Below, in pieces: positions 1-7,338 of a stretch of 24,537 nt of DNA. A program made the position numbers and the translations under genes. The first letter of the stretch is position 1; the number at the start of each line of letters is the position of its first letter. The DNA comes from Bacillota bacterium. GTDB taxonomy: Bacteria; Bacillota_E; RBS10-35; JAJYVN01. The notes beneath the pieces were generated by a model, which did no database searches, was not told the DNA's origin, and worked only from the letters and a program-made list of their open reading frames with translations. The DNA lies in the NCBI GenBank assembly GCA_021846605.1, contig JAJZWQ010000028.1, positions 1 to 24,537 of the forward strand, in the 5' to 3' direction.

Positions 1-14
1 GCGCCGGGGCGCGG

Positions 15-488
15 TCACCGTCCAATACCCAACGCAGAGAGCACCGCCTCCCCCCGCCGGGCCATCTCGTCGGCCCCCGCAGGCGTCTGGTCGTCGTACC
101 CCAGGAGGTGGAGCGTGCCGTGCACCGCCAGGTAGCACACCTCGCGGCGCGGCGTGTGCCCGAATTCGGCCGCCTGCGCCCGCGCGCGCGCCCAGGAGAT
201 GACCACATCGCCCAGTGCGGCGCGCTCGCCGGGGGGCAGGACCTCGCCGTCTTCGAGCAGGCGGAAGGAGAGGACGTCGGTGGGCCGGTCGATGCCGCGG
301 TAGGTCCTGTTCAGCGTGTGCAGCAGATCGTCCCCCGCCACGTGCACGGAGACGTCGGCCGACGGGCTCCCCTCGGCAGCGAGCGCGGCCTCCACGGCGG
401 CCACCACGGCCGCTTCGACGTCGGGCGGCAGCGGCGGCTGATCCTCGGCCAGCGTCAGCGTGGCAGCCACAGCACCGTTCCCCCGCAC
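15..488 (-). CDS. ybeY: Endoribonuclease YbeY (16S rRNA maturation/ribosome quality control)
   Basis: This 157-residue protein has the UPF0054 fold signature. The central DRPTDVLSF segment is followed near residues 122-133 by HGTLHLLGYDD, the metal-binding helix. The family is a zinc-dependent single-strand endoribonuclease that acts in 16S rRNA 3'-end maturation and late 70S quality control. The usual motif is HGxLHLxGYDH with three zinc-binding histidines. Here the first two are present, but the third position reads Asp, which could still bind metal. The start is a GTG at 488; a second GTG seven codons downstream is possible because neither has a strong Shine-Dalgarno. It lies 65 bp after pgpH, as in Bacillus (yqfF-yqfG), and is probably the last visible gene of that operon, since the window ends here. 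Length is normal for the family. Confidence 0.95.
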   Translation of the reverse strand: MRGNGAVAATLTLAEDQPPLPPDVEAAVVAAVEAALAAEGSPSADVSVHVAGDDLLHTLNRTYRGIDRPTDVLSFRLLEDGEVLPPGERAALGDVVISWARARAQAAEFGHTPRREVCYLAVHGTLHLLGYDDQTPAGADEMARRGEAVLSALGIGR

Positions 489-553
489 CGCCCACCTGTG
501 GGCCCCATTCTACACCCTGGCGCCGGGGACACGAAACGCGCGGGTGCGGACGG

Positions 554-2848
554 TCAGGCGCCCGGCGCCACCCCACCGGCATCCAGCGCGGGCGACTCGG
601 GGTACTGGATGCGCGTGTGGTAGACACCCACCAGGGTGCGCAGGAAGGTGACCTCGATGGCGTGGAGGTCGGCGAGGGTCAGCGGGGCGCTCTCCAGCTG
701 CCCGTCTTCCAACCGGTCCCGGATGATGTGGCGGATGGTGGCCTCGATCTCCTCCTCGCTGGGGTGCTGCAACGACCGCACCGCGGCCTCGACCCCGTCG
801 GCCAGCATGAGCACCGCGCTCTCGCGGGTGGAGGGCAGGGGGCCCGGGTACCGGAAGTCGCTCTCGGAGACCGGCTCCCCGCCGTTGGCCTCCTGTTCGC
901 GGCACGCCGAGTGGTAGAAGTACTGCACAAGCGTCGTGCCGTGGTGGGTGCGGATGAAGTGCACCAACTCGCGCGAGAGCCGCGACTGGCGCGCCAGATC
1001 CACGCCGTCGCGCACATGGCTGGTAATGATCTGCGCCGACAGCCGCGGCGGCAGGTCGTCGTGGGGGTTCCGCCCCCCCTGCTGGTTCTCGACGAAGAAG
1101 GCGGGGCGTTTCATCTTGCCGATGTCGTGATAGTAGGCGGCGGTGCGCACCAGTAGCGCGTCGCCGCCCACCTGCTCGCAGGCGGCCTCGGCCAGGTTGC
1201 CCACCATGAGCGAGTGGTGGTAGGTCCCCGGGGCCTCAATCAGCAGCCGCCGGAGCAGCGGTTGGCTCGGGTTGCCCATCTCCAACAGCTGGAAGGGCGT
1301 CAACACCCCGAGCACCTCGGCGTAGGGCAGGGTGCCGATGGCCAGCACCCCCGAGAGGATCCCGGTGAAGGCGGTGGCGATCACGTCCAGCAGCAGCGGC
1401 GGCGTGTTGGCCAGCGCCGGGGATAGCAGGGTCGTGGATGCCCCGGTGCTCTGCCCCAGGAACAGGCCGACCAGGACCAGCACGGCCACCGTTTCGGCCA
1501 CCGCCGAATACAGGCCGGCCCGCAGCAGGTCGGAGCGTTGGCGCACGCGCCACAGGGCGAAGACCGCGGTCCAGGCGCCCACCAGCGCGCAGGCCGCCAC
1601 GGTCAGGTTGTGGTCGATCAGGCCCGCACCCAGCCCGGTGACCCCGCCGACGAAGATGGCGATGCTCGGCCCGAAGGCCACACTGGCCAGCATCGCCGCC
1701 CACGGGGTCGGCGCCAGAAAGGGCGACAGGGCGTGCCCCAGGCGCACCGTGGCCAGGCTGGCCACGACCAGGGAGCCGAACAGCACCAACCGCACCTCGT
1801 CGCGCAGCACGGCCCGGTAGAACTGCGAGAGAAAGGCCCAGCAGAGCGCCAGCAGCAGCAGGGCCAGGGCCACCGCGCCGGCCAGCACCCCGAAGGTTCC
1901 GCCCGTGTTGAGCAGGCCCGCGGCCGTGAGGATCGAGATGTCGGTGGGGGACACCTGGTCCCCGCTCCGCACGATCACGGCGCCCGCGGGGATGTACACG
2001 GGCTTGACCGCGGCCTTGGCGGCGCGGACCGCCGCGTTGTATGCGGCCACGTCCTCCGTCTTGTTGATCTGCAGGTCCCCGGCGGCCAGCGACCCGACCA
2101 ACGCGTCCAGGGCCGCCGGCGCGGCGGCGGCCGCCGCGGCGCTGGTGATCTGTTGCCGGGCGGTGTCCGCCTGCGCCGGCTCGACGCCGGCCTGCATCAC
2201 GCTCTGCAACTCGGAGTAGGCCTTGGAGACCGCGGCGGTCAGTTGGGTGCTGCTCGCGGTGAGCGCCGCCTCCAACTGGTCGGTCGGCGTGCTGCCCCCC
2301 AGGCGCTTGCCCAGCGCCGCGGCCGCGGCGGAGAGCGAGGGGGCCGGGACCGAGCGCGTGGAGGAGGAGGCCTTCGTCTGGGCCGACGCGGGTGTCGCCG
2401 CGGTGGCCGTCGTGCCGCTCGCCGACGACTTGGACGCGGCGGACGCCAGCGACGCGGAGACCGAGGACGCGGATGCGCTGACCAGGGCGGACCTCCAGTT
2501 CTGTTGGGCCTTCTCGATGGCGGTGGCCTGCTGCGAGAGCGCGTTCAGGGAGGCCTGCGTCATCGAGGTGTCGGTCGTGTAGATCGGGACGACCTTCTGC
2601 GCCGCCTGCAGCCGGGCCGTTTGGGTCGCGGGCCCGTTTTCGATCTTCGTGGGAGCCTTGATGGTCACCGGCGCCACTTCGCCAGCGGTGAGGTTGACCT
2701 GCTGGTGCAGGCTGACCGAGGCGAACACGATCGTGGCCCCGACGACGAACACGAGCACCCAGACGGCCCGGCGCACGGCCGAACTCCGCGCCAAGCCCGC
2801 CAGCGCCTGCAGGGTGGAGCCCAGATGGGTCCAGAATGACCGTCCCAC
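554..2848 (-). CDS. pgpH: Cyclic-di-AMP phosphodiesterase PgpH (7TM-HD protein, YqfF family)
   Basis: This 764-residue membrane protein has one N-terminal transmembrane helix (about residues 27-46), a large extracytoplasmic domain (about 47-315), a cluster of hydrophobic helices (about 319-510) and a cytoplasmic HD domain (about 538-720). The HD domain shows TYHHS, the HD pair in YYHDIGK (about 574-575), HVRDG and THHG metal-binding motifs. The family hydrolyses c-di-AMP to pApA. The open frame extends 24 codons upstream into phoH. I chose the GTG at 2848 because GAGAGGGGAGG lies just before it and it removes most of the overlap; the first transmembrane helix is kept. The extracytoplasmic domain contains a Ser/Ala/Thr-rich low-complexity stretch of about 55 residues (about 119-176), which looks like a linker expansion. 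The gene lies between phoH and ybeY, as in Bacillus. Confidence 0.95.
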   Translation of the reverse strand: MGRSFWTHLGSTLQALAGLARSSAVRRAVWVLVFVVGATIVFASVSLHQQVNLTAGEVAPVTIKAPTKIENGPATQTARLQAAQKVVPIYTTDTSMTQASLNALSQQATAIEKAQQNWRSALVSASASSVSASLASAASKSSASGTTATAATPASAQTKASSSTRSVPAPSLSAAAAALGKRLGGSTPTDQLEAALTASSTQLTAAVSKAYSELQSVMQAGVEPAQADTARQQITSAAAAAAAPAALDALVGSLAAGDLQINKTEDVAAYNAAVRAAKAAVKPVYIPAGAVIVRSGDQVSPTDISILTAAGLLNTGGTFGVLAGAVALALLLLALCWAFLSQFYRAVLRDEVRLVLFGSLVVASLATVRLGHALSPFLAPTPWAAMLASVAFGPSIAIFVGGVTGLGAGLIDHNLTVAACALVGAWTAVFALWRVRQRSDLLRAGLYSAVAETVAVLVLVGLFLGQSTGASTTLLSPALANTPPLLLDVIATAFTGILSGVLAIGTLPYAEVLGVLTPFQLLEMGNPSQPLLRRLLIEAPGTYHHSLMVGNLAEAACEQVGGDALLVRTAAYYHDIGKMKRPAFFVENQQGGRNPHDDLPPRLSAQIITSHVRDGVDLARQSRLSRELVHFIRTHHGTTLVQYFYHSACREQEANGGEPVSESDFRYPGPLPSTRESAVLMLADGVEAAVRSLQHPSEEEIEATIRHIIRDRLEDGQLESAPLTLADLHAIEVTFLRTLVGVYHTRIQYPESPALDAGGVAPGA

Positions 2849-2876
2849 CGGGGCCTCCCCTCTCACCCCGCCGGCC

Positions 2877-3875
2877 TCAGCCGGTTCCCGAGGGCGCCGG
2901 CGCGCCCACGGCCGCCGCATGGCGCTCGTAGGCCTTGATGATCTCCTGCACCAGCGGGTGCCGCACGACGTCGGCGTCGTCCAGGGTCACGAAGGAGATG
3001 CCCGGGACGTCCGCCAGAATCCGCCGCACCTCCTGTAACCCCGACGGGCGCTCGGCCGGAAGGTCCACCTGGGTCACGTCCCCGGTCACCACCGCCCTGC
3101 TGCCGAACCCCATGCGCGTCAGGAACATCTTCATCTGCTCGGGCGTGGTGTTCTGGGCCTCGTCCAGGATGACGAAGGCGTCGTCCAGGGTGCGGCCGCG
3201 CATGTAGGCCAGCGGCGCCACCTCGATCGCGCCGCGCTGGTTGTGCCGCTCGTAGGCCTCCACCCCCATGATGTCATAGATCGCGTCATAGAGCGGCCGG
3301 AGGTACGGATCGACCTTGTCCTGCAGGTCCCCCGGCAAAAAGCCCAACTTCTCCCCCGCCTCGACGGCGGGCCGGGTCAGCACGATGCGGTTGACCTCCC
3401 GCTTCTTGAAGGCCGTGATGGCCATCGCCATGGCGAGGTAGGTCTTGCCTGTCCCCGCGGGCCCGATGCAGAGCACCAGGGAGTCCCGGCGAATCGCCTC
3501 CACGTACTGTTGCTGGCCCAGGGTCTTCGGCCGGATCGCCTTTCCACGGACCGTGACACAGACCGTGTCGTTCCACAGTTCGTCCAACCGCTCCACATCC
3601 CCTTGCGCGGCGACGTCGACCGCGTAGCGGACGTCGGCGGCGGTGAGTTCGCGGCCCTCGGCGGCAAGCCGCGCCAGCTTTCGCAGCAGCCCGACGGCGG
3701 ACTCCGTGGCCTCGGGCGTCCCACTGATCAGCAACTCGTTGCCGCGGGCGCGGATGGAGACGCCCAGACCCTTCTCCAGCAGGCGGAGGTTCTCTTCCTG
3801 CTTCCCATAGAGTTGCACGGCACTGCGATTGTCCGCCACGGCAAAGCGTCCAGGCTCGGCCTCCGTCACCGCCAA
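2877..3875 (-). CDS. phoH: PhoH-like ATPase (YqfE/PhoL type)
   Basis: This 332-residue protein has an N-terminal KH-like region (about 1-80) and a C-terminal P-loop ATPase domain. Walker A reads GPAGTGKT at about 138-145 and Walker B VILDEAQN at about 234-241. Conserved PhoH segments ([26 protein letters not shown]) follow in order. PhoH family members are cytosolic ATPases linked to RNA metabolism; the exact reaction is not settled. The start is a TTG at 3875 preceded by GAGGGGGG with normal spacing; a GTG two codons later is an alternative. The gene sits 23 bp after yqfD and just before pgpH, the standard Firmicutes arrangement, so it is very likely co-transcribed with both. Confidence 0.95.
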   Translation of the reverse strand: MAVTEAEPGRFAVADNRSAVQLYGKQEENLRLLEKGLGVSIRARGNELLISGTPEATESAVGLLRKLARLAAEGRELTAADVRYAVDVAAQGDVERLDELWNDTVCVTVRGKAIRPKTLGQQQYVEAIRRDSLVLCIGPAGTGKTYLAMAMAITAFKKREVNRIVLTRPAVEAGEKLGFLPGDLQDKVDPYLRPLYDAIYDIMGVEAYERHNQRGAIEVAPLAYMRGRTLDDAFVILDEAQNTTPEQMKMFLTRMGFGSRAVVTGDVTQVDLPAERPSGLQEVRRILADVPGISFVTLDDADVVRHPLVQEIIKAYERHAAAVGAPAPSGTG

Positions 3876-3898
3876 TGCCGACCCCCCTCGCCCCGGCG

Positions 3899-5146
3899 CT
3901 AGCCAGCGCCCGGGACACTGCCCGTCGCCGAGGGCACCGACGGGCGGAACACGCCGATATTGTCCTCGCTTTCCACGTGCAATTCAACGCCCACGGCGCC
4001 GCCAGGCAGCTCCTTCCAGCTCTCCTGCTGGGCGACCAGCCGGGCGCCCCGGGGGATGAGCGTCAGCAGGTAGGCGCGCGCCTCCGCCGTCGCCAGCGCC
4101 TGCGCCTCGTCCAGCGTGAGGCGCCGATAATGGGGGGTCACCTGCGTATAGCGCAGAGTCAGGACGTGCACGGGCAGCCGCAGGGGGCCCCACTCCAACG
4201 GCCCCCACTGCGACTGCTCCAGTTCATAGGCGGCAAAGGGCGGGCTGAGCCCTGCGCGCGGCGCCAGGCGCAGTCCGCCCAGGACCAGGGCATGTCGCAC
4301 CGCCACGCGCCCGGTCGGCGTGCCCAGGTCCACGGTCCGCCCGGCCTCGGCGTACGTGCTGTACCAGCGGCGGGCGATGGCGATGCCCGAGGCGTGTACG
4401 GGGACCGCCCGGATGCCCTCCACCCCGCCGCCGCGGCTGCGCGAGACGGGCATCTGGACGACCCCGCGGATCAGCACCTGCCCGGCCGCGACCTCGTCTC
4501 CGGGACGCACCAGGGCCGTGCCGCTGACCGTGGTGATGGCCCAGATGCGCCCCGCGTGGGCCGCGACCACGTCCCCGGCGACGCTGGCCGCCGCATACCC
4601 CGGGGACTGGCGCACGCGTTCGGCGACGGTGACGCGGGCCAGGATCCCCTGCACGCTGACGGCCGCCCACGCGAGGTCGGGCACCTCTGTCGGCAGGCGC
4701 CGGGCGATGGCCTGCGGGTCCAGGGCGGACCGCCGGGTCCCGGGATGGAGCCCCAGCGCGTCCGCGGCCGCCAACACCTCCTCCGGCGCGACGCGATCGG
4801 CGCCCCGCACCTGCACAAACCAGACGAACCCGCTCATCGTATACAGGCCCACGGCCGCCACCAGCGCCGCCACCACCAGCGCGGGTCGGCGGCGCAGGCG
4901 GGCAAGCGTGAAGGGCAGCCCGGTGCGCCGGCGCACGCGGACGCGCGCCCGGCCGGCCCGGGCGGCCGGGCGCAGGCGGCGAAAGTCGCCGATCGGCAAG
5001 CGCAACGCAAACCCCCGCTCGCCGCCCGGCCGCACCCGGAAGCGCACCCCATCCGCCAAAAGGCGGTTGATCAGCCCCTCCGGACGCTCGGCGCGCACCC
5101 ACAGGTCGACGTAGCCCTCCAGCCACCAGCGCGTTCCGACCCACAT
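3899..5146 (-). CDS. yqfD: Sporulation protein YqfD
   Basis: This 415-residue protein matches the YqfD layout: a short N-terminal domain (about 1-85), a single transmembrane helix (about 88-108, from ALVVAALVAAVGLYTMSGFV) and a long extracytoplasmic part with the sequence around VQVRGADRVAPEEVLAAADALGL. YqfD is needed for efficient sporulation in Bacillus; its biochemical role is unknown. The ATG at 5146 overlaps the yqfC stop codon by one base (TGATG), a classic translational coupling signal, so the two are co-expressed and probably act together. Length is close to the Bacillus protein (about 398). Recognition rests on topology, conserved segments and the yqfC-yqfD-phoH context. Confidence 0.9.
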   Translation of the reverse strand: MWVGTRWWLEGYVDLWVRAERPEGLINRLLADGVRFRVRPGGERGFALRLPIGDFRRLRPAARAGRARVRVRRRTGLPFTLARLRRRPALVVAALVAAVGLYTMSGFVWFVQVRGADRVAPEEVLAAADALGLHPGTRRSALDPQAIARRLPTEVPDLAWAAVSVQGILARVTVAERVRQSPGYAAASVAGDVVAAHAGRIWAITTVSGTALVRPGDEVAAGQVLIRGVVQMPVSRSRGGGVEGIRAVPVHASGIAIARRWYSTYAEAGRTVDLGTPTGRVAVRHALVLGGLRLAPRAGLSPPFAAYELEQSQWGPLEWGPLRLPVHVLTLRYTQVTPHYRRLTLDEAQALATAEARAYLLTLIPRGARLVAQQESWKELPGGAVGVELHVESEDNIGVFRPSVPSATGSVPGAG

Positions 5147-5478
5147 CAGCCGCCACCGTCCCCAAAGGAGATGGCCCGCAGGTCACCGGTGATGACGATC
5201 TCGCCGGAACGCACGGCGTCGATCCGCATGTCCTTGCCGGACACGGCGATGCGGCCCGAGGCGGTGGCCACGACCACGCGGTCGGCGTGGAACTCCACCA
5301 GGCCCCGGTGGTTCTCCACCGTGAGTTGCAGCGGCACGACCAGCGTCAGGCGGGCGAGGTCGAAGACCAGTTCGGGAGGCAGATCCAAGACGCCCACCAG
5401 CGCGGAACGCAGGCGGCGGTCCGGACGGCCGGGCGGGGTCCGTTCGGGCTCCGCCGCCCCGGGCCGAGGTTGCGGCAA
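5146..5478 (-). CDS. yqfC: Sporulation protein YqfC
   Basis: The C-terminal 85 residues match the YqfC family: LPPELVFDLARLTLVVPLQ, then VENHRGLVEF and a glycine-containing repeat ending in ITGDLRAISF. YqfC is a small protein of unknown mechanism needed for sporulation in Bacillus. The open frame runs up to a GTG at 5565, which would give 139 residues against about 93 usual. I chose the TTG at 5478 (110 residues) because GGAAGGGGG lies eight bases upstream and it leaves space for a promoter in the divergent gap to the dodecin gene. The true start could be still further downstream. It is translationally coupled to yqfD. Confidence 0.85.
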   Translation of the reverse strand: MPQPRPGAAEPERTPPGRPDRRLRSALVGVLDLPPELVFDLARLTLVVPLQLTVENHRGLVEFHADRVVVATASGRIAVSGKDMRIDAVRSGEIVITGDLRAISFGDGGG

Positions 5479-5609
5479 GGCCTTGGCCCCCTTCCGCGCA
5501 CTCTTATGTCCAGGCCGCCGGGCGGTAGAAGCGCGGCGTGCATGCCGCCGGCCGCTCCGGTGCACGCTGGGCCGGGTGGCCTAACAGGGCCGGCACGGGA
5601 GGGATAGGC
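5479..5609. other. Divergent intergenic region between yqfC and dodecin gene
   Basis: This 131-bp gap separates minus-strand yqfC from the plus-strand dodecin gene and must hold the start signals for both unless yqfC uses the upstream GTG. On the plus strand TTGGCC (5483-5488), 16 bases, then TATGTC is a weak promoter candidate. On the minus strand, CATAAG near 5500-5506 could be a -10 element, but I see no convincing -35. No hairpin stands out. Confidence 0.3.
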
Positions 5610-5861
5610 GTGGGCAGCGTGGTCAACGTGATCGAACTGGTGGCGGACGCCGAGGGTGGCTGGGTCGAGGCGGTGCAGGACGCGGTGCGCGAGGCGGCGC
5701 GGACGGTGCGCAACATCACGGGCGTGGAGGTGACCAACCTCACGGCGATCGTGGCGGACGGCCGCATCCAGCGCTACCGGGCCAACCTCAACCTGGCGTT
5801 CGCGGTGGAGCCGCACGACGAACGGGAGCCGGAGGGCGGGGAACACCGCGGCGGGCTGTAG
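5610..5861 (+). CDS. Dodecin family protein (flavin-binding Trp absent)
   Basis: This 83-residue protein has the dodecin beta-alpha-beta-beta layout: VNVIELVADAEGG, a helix (about 17-34) ending RTVRNITGVEV, then two strands with DGRIQRYRANLNLAFAVE. Dodecins form hollow dodecamers that store flavin or related ligands. In classical flavin dodecins a Trp (RWFEV-like segment) stacks on the isoalloxazine ring; here that position is Gly38 (ITGVEV), so flavin binding by the known mode is doubtful. The GTG at 5610 follows GGGAGGGATAGGC, a good Shine-Dalgarno. It is the only plus-strand gene in this part of the window, divergent from yqfC and convergent with yqeY, whose frame-corrected stop lies three bases from its own stop. 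Confidence 0.85.
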   Translation: MGSVVNVIELVADAEGGWVEAVQDAVREAARTVRNITGVEVTNLTAIVADGRIQRYRANLNLAFAVEPHDEREPEGGEHRGGL

Positions 5862-5864
5862 GCC

Positions 5865-6290
5865 TCAGCCGCCCAGCACCCGCCGCCTGGGCGGCGGCCC
5901 CGTCGGCCCGGCCGGCCAGGCGCGGCATGAGGACGCCCATCACCCGCCCCAGTGCGCGCGGGCTGGTCGCGCCCACCTCGGCCACCGCGGCCCGCGCGCC
6001 GGCCTCAAGTTCGGCGGGATCCAGCGCCGCCGGCAGGTAGGCGGCCAGCACCTCCAACTCCGCGTGCAGTTGCGCCTCGGCCTCCGGCCGCCCGCGGCCC
6101 TCGATCTGGCGCAACGCATCGCGGCGCTGGCGCGCCTCGCGCGTCAGCACCTCCAGTACGCCCGCGTCGTCCAGGGGCCGGCCGGAGGCGATCTCCGCGT
6201 TGCGTACGGCGGCGAGCGACAGGCGCAGCTTGCCCTCCGCGCGGTCCCGCATGGCCTGGCGGCGATCGGCCGTCAGGCGTTCCTGCAGCT
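5865..6290 (-). pseudogene. yqeY: YqeY/GatB-like tRNA amidotransferase-related protein, disrupted at both ends
   Basis: The sequence LQERLTADRRQAMRDRAEGK through EVLAAYLPAALDPAEL and VMGVLMPRLAGRADG is a clear YqeY protein, normally about 148 residues and related to the C-terminal domain of GatB/GatE. Two faults are visible. First, the 5' end joins the broken right end of a tnpB element at 6290/6291: the native start codon is gone and the frame continues upstream into IS sequence (open to 6711). The first usable start inside is the ATG at 6252, which would remove about 13 residues. Second, the frame runs past the expected end to 5788, overlapping the dodecin gene. Skipping one base near 5889-5905 gives a normal terminus (ARRRVLGG, stop 5865-5867) beside the dodecin stop. 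The function may be lost, or the frameshift may be a sequencing error. Confidence 0.75.
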
Positions 6291-6411
6291 CTAAAGCCGG
6301 GGGATTCCCGGTAATCGCGCACCGGGGCTCCTGCTTCGCCGGGGTCCGCCCACCCGTTTCCGGGTAGGGCTTACGTCCCCTCCACAGGCAGACGCCGCCA
6401 GCCCGGCGGCC
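6291..6411 (-). repeat. IS right-end repeat, copy A (121 bp)
   Basis: This block aligns without gaps to 23779-23899, with 7 mismatches that I counted by eye. It covers the tnpB C-terminal codons and, by analogy to other TnpB elements, most of the omega-RNA scaffold. In this copy the terminal hairpin is cut in its loop (CTAAAGCC is the first shared sequence) and is joined directly to yqeY, so about 20-30 bp of the IS end are missing. Confidence 0.9.
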
Positions 6412-6883
6412 GATCCCCACCGTGGCGTTGACCACGGGTAACGGGGCAACCTCCTCCTCGCTCGAGAAGGAGACGAAGTAGCGGCCAGCGGGGTCCTTGC
6501 TGATGGGGATGCTGGTCGGGTCCGCGTCCATCTTGGCAAGTGTGAGCGTCCCGTCTTTCCACCGGAAGCCGCCGATCCGGTATGTGGCGCTTTGCCGATC
6601 GTGCTTGCGGTGGAAGCGCGGGTACTTGGCGCGACCGGAGAAGAAATTGACGAACGCGGCATTCAGATGCCGCAAGGTCTGTTGGAGCGGGACGCAGGAG
6701 ACTTCGGCCAACCAGACCTTTCCGGCTCTTGCTTCATCCGCACCAGGAGCCGATCCGTCTCGGCGTAGTCGATACGCTCGACGCCCAGTTGTACACGTAC
6801 CGCACGCAGCCGAAGGTCCGCGCCAATTCGCGCGCCTGATCCGCGGTTGGGTAGAAGCGGTACTTGTATGCCTTGCGCTCCAT
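6291..6883 (-). pseudogene. tnpB: Decayed tnpB (IS200/IS605-type) with internal deletions
   Basis: The N-terminus (MERKAYKYRFYPT, then ARTFGCVRYVYNWA) is the start of a TnpB/OrfB RNA-guided nuclease. Reading then needs at least two frame changes: ERIDYAETDRLLVRMKQEPE, followed by VWLAEVSCVPLQQTLRHLNAAF. After KDPAGRYFVSFSSEEEVAPLPVV the sequence jumps directly to the extreme C-terminus (GLAASACGGDV...GIPRL, stop at 6291-6293). Nearly the whole RuvC nuclease region and the zinc finger are therefore deleted, leaving no active site. The last 121 bp match the second copy at 23779-23899. The start used is the ATG at 6883; an ATG at 6892 overlaps the -10 box. A non-functional remnant that also truncates yqeY. 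Confidence 0.88.
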
Positions 6884-6890
6884 GCGTTGC

Positions 6891-6957
6891 ATTATATCAG
6901 ATACAACGCAAACAGGAAACCGGTCGGCTTGTCCCCACGGCTGAATCGGGGGGCTTG
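6891..6957 (-). promoter_or_regulatory. tnpB promoter and IS left-end hairpin
   Basis: On the minus strand TGATATAATG at 6890-6899 is an extended -10 element (TG, one base, TATAAT) without a clear -35. Transcription would begin near the tnpB ATG at 6883, so the mRNA would have almost no leader. Further upstream, 6933-6951 forms a CCCC/GGGG palindrome whose minus-strand half GCCGTGGGGA is the same as in the right-end hairpin at 23771-23791. I take it as the element's left end, though it could be a relic right end of another copy. Confidence 0.55.
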
Positions 6958-6996
6958 CGCCGCGTCTCTCTGGTCATCCCCATCCCCTCCCCGCGG

Positions 6997-7338
6997 TCAG
7001 CCGGGCGGCCATCCCATCGTTCGGCCCCCGAGCAGGTGCACGTGCAGGTGATCCACCGTCTGACCACCGTCCGCTCCCGTGTTCACCACCACGCGGTAAC
7101 CGTCGCCCAGCCCCATCTCCCCCGCCAGGTCGCGGCAGGCCTCCAGCAGGTGCCCCAGGACCGGGGCCTCGCCGGCGGGCACCGCCGCCAGGCTTGTCCA
7201 GTGGTGGCGGGGCACGACGAGGATGTGCACGGGCGCCTGGGGGGCGATGTCCCGGAAGGCCACCACGTGGGCGTCCTGGTGCACCATCTGGGCCGGCACC
7301 TCGCCGGCGGCGATGCGGCAGAACAGGCAGTCGCTCAT
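6997..7338 (-). CDS. HIT family nucleotide-binding protein (histidine triad)
   Basis: This 113-residue protein begins CLFCRIAAGEVPA and ends with the HIT motif HLHVHLLGG (about residues 99-107), with the conserved HILVVPRHH segment before it. HIT proteins of the Hint group hydrolyse AMP-lysine or aminoacyl-AMP and other purine phosphoramidates; the physiological substrate in bacteria is uncertain. The ATG at 7338 overlaps the ddl stop by four bases (ATGA) and follows GGAGGAGGAGC, so it is translationally coupled to ddl. An upstream extension to 7440 has no support. Its downstream flank is IS debris; in relatives rpsU and yqeY would follow. Confidence 0.92.
   Translation of the reverse strand: MSDCLFCRIAAGEVPAQMVHQDAHVVAFRDIAPQAPVHILVVPRHHWTSLAAVPAGEAPVLGHLLEACRDLAGEMGLGDGYRVVVNTGADGGQTVDHLHVHLLGGRTMGWPPG

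Noticed and set aside
1538..2839. Long plus-strand open frame (433 codons)
   Set aside because: It lies antisense to pgpH, has an Arg/Gly/Gln-rich composition and no recognisable domain. It is an artefact of high GC.
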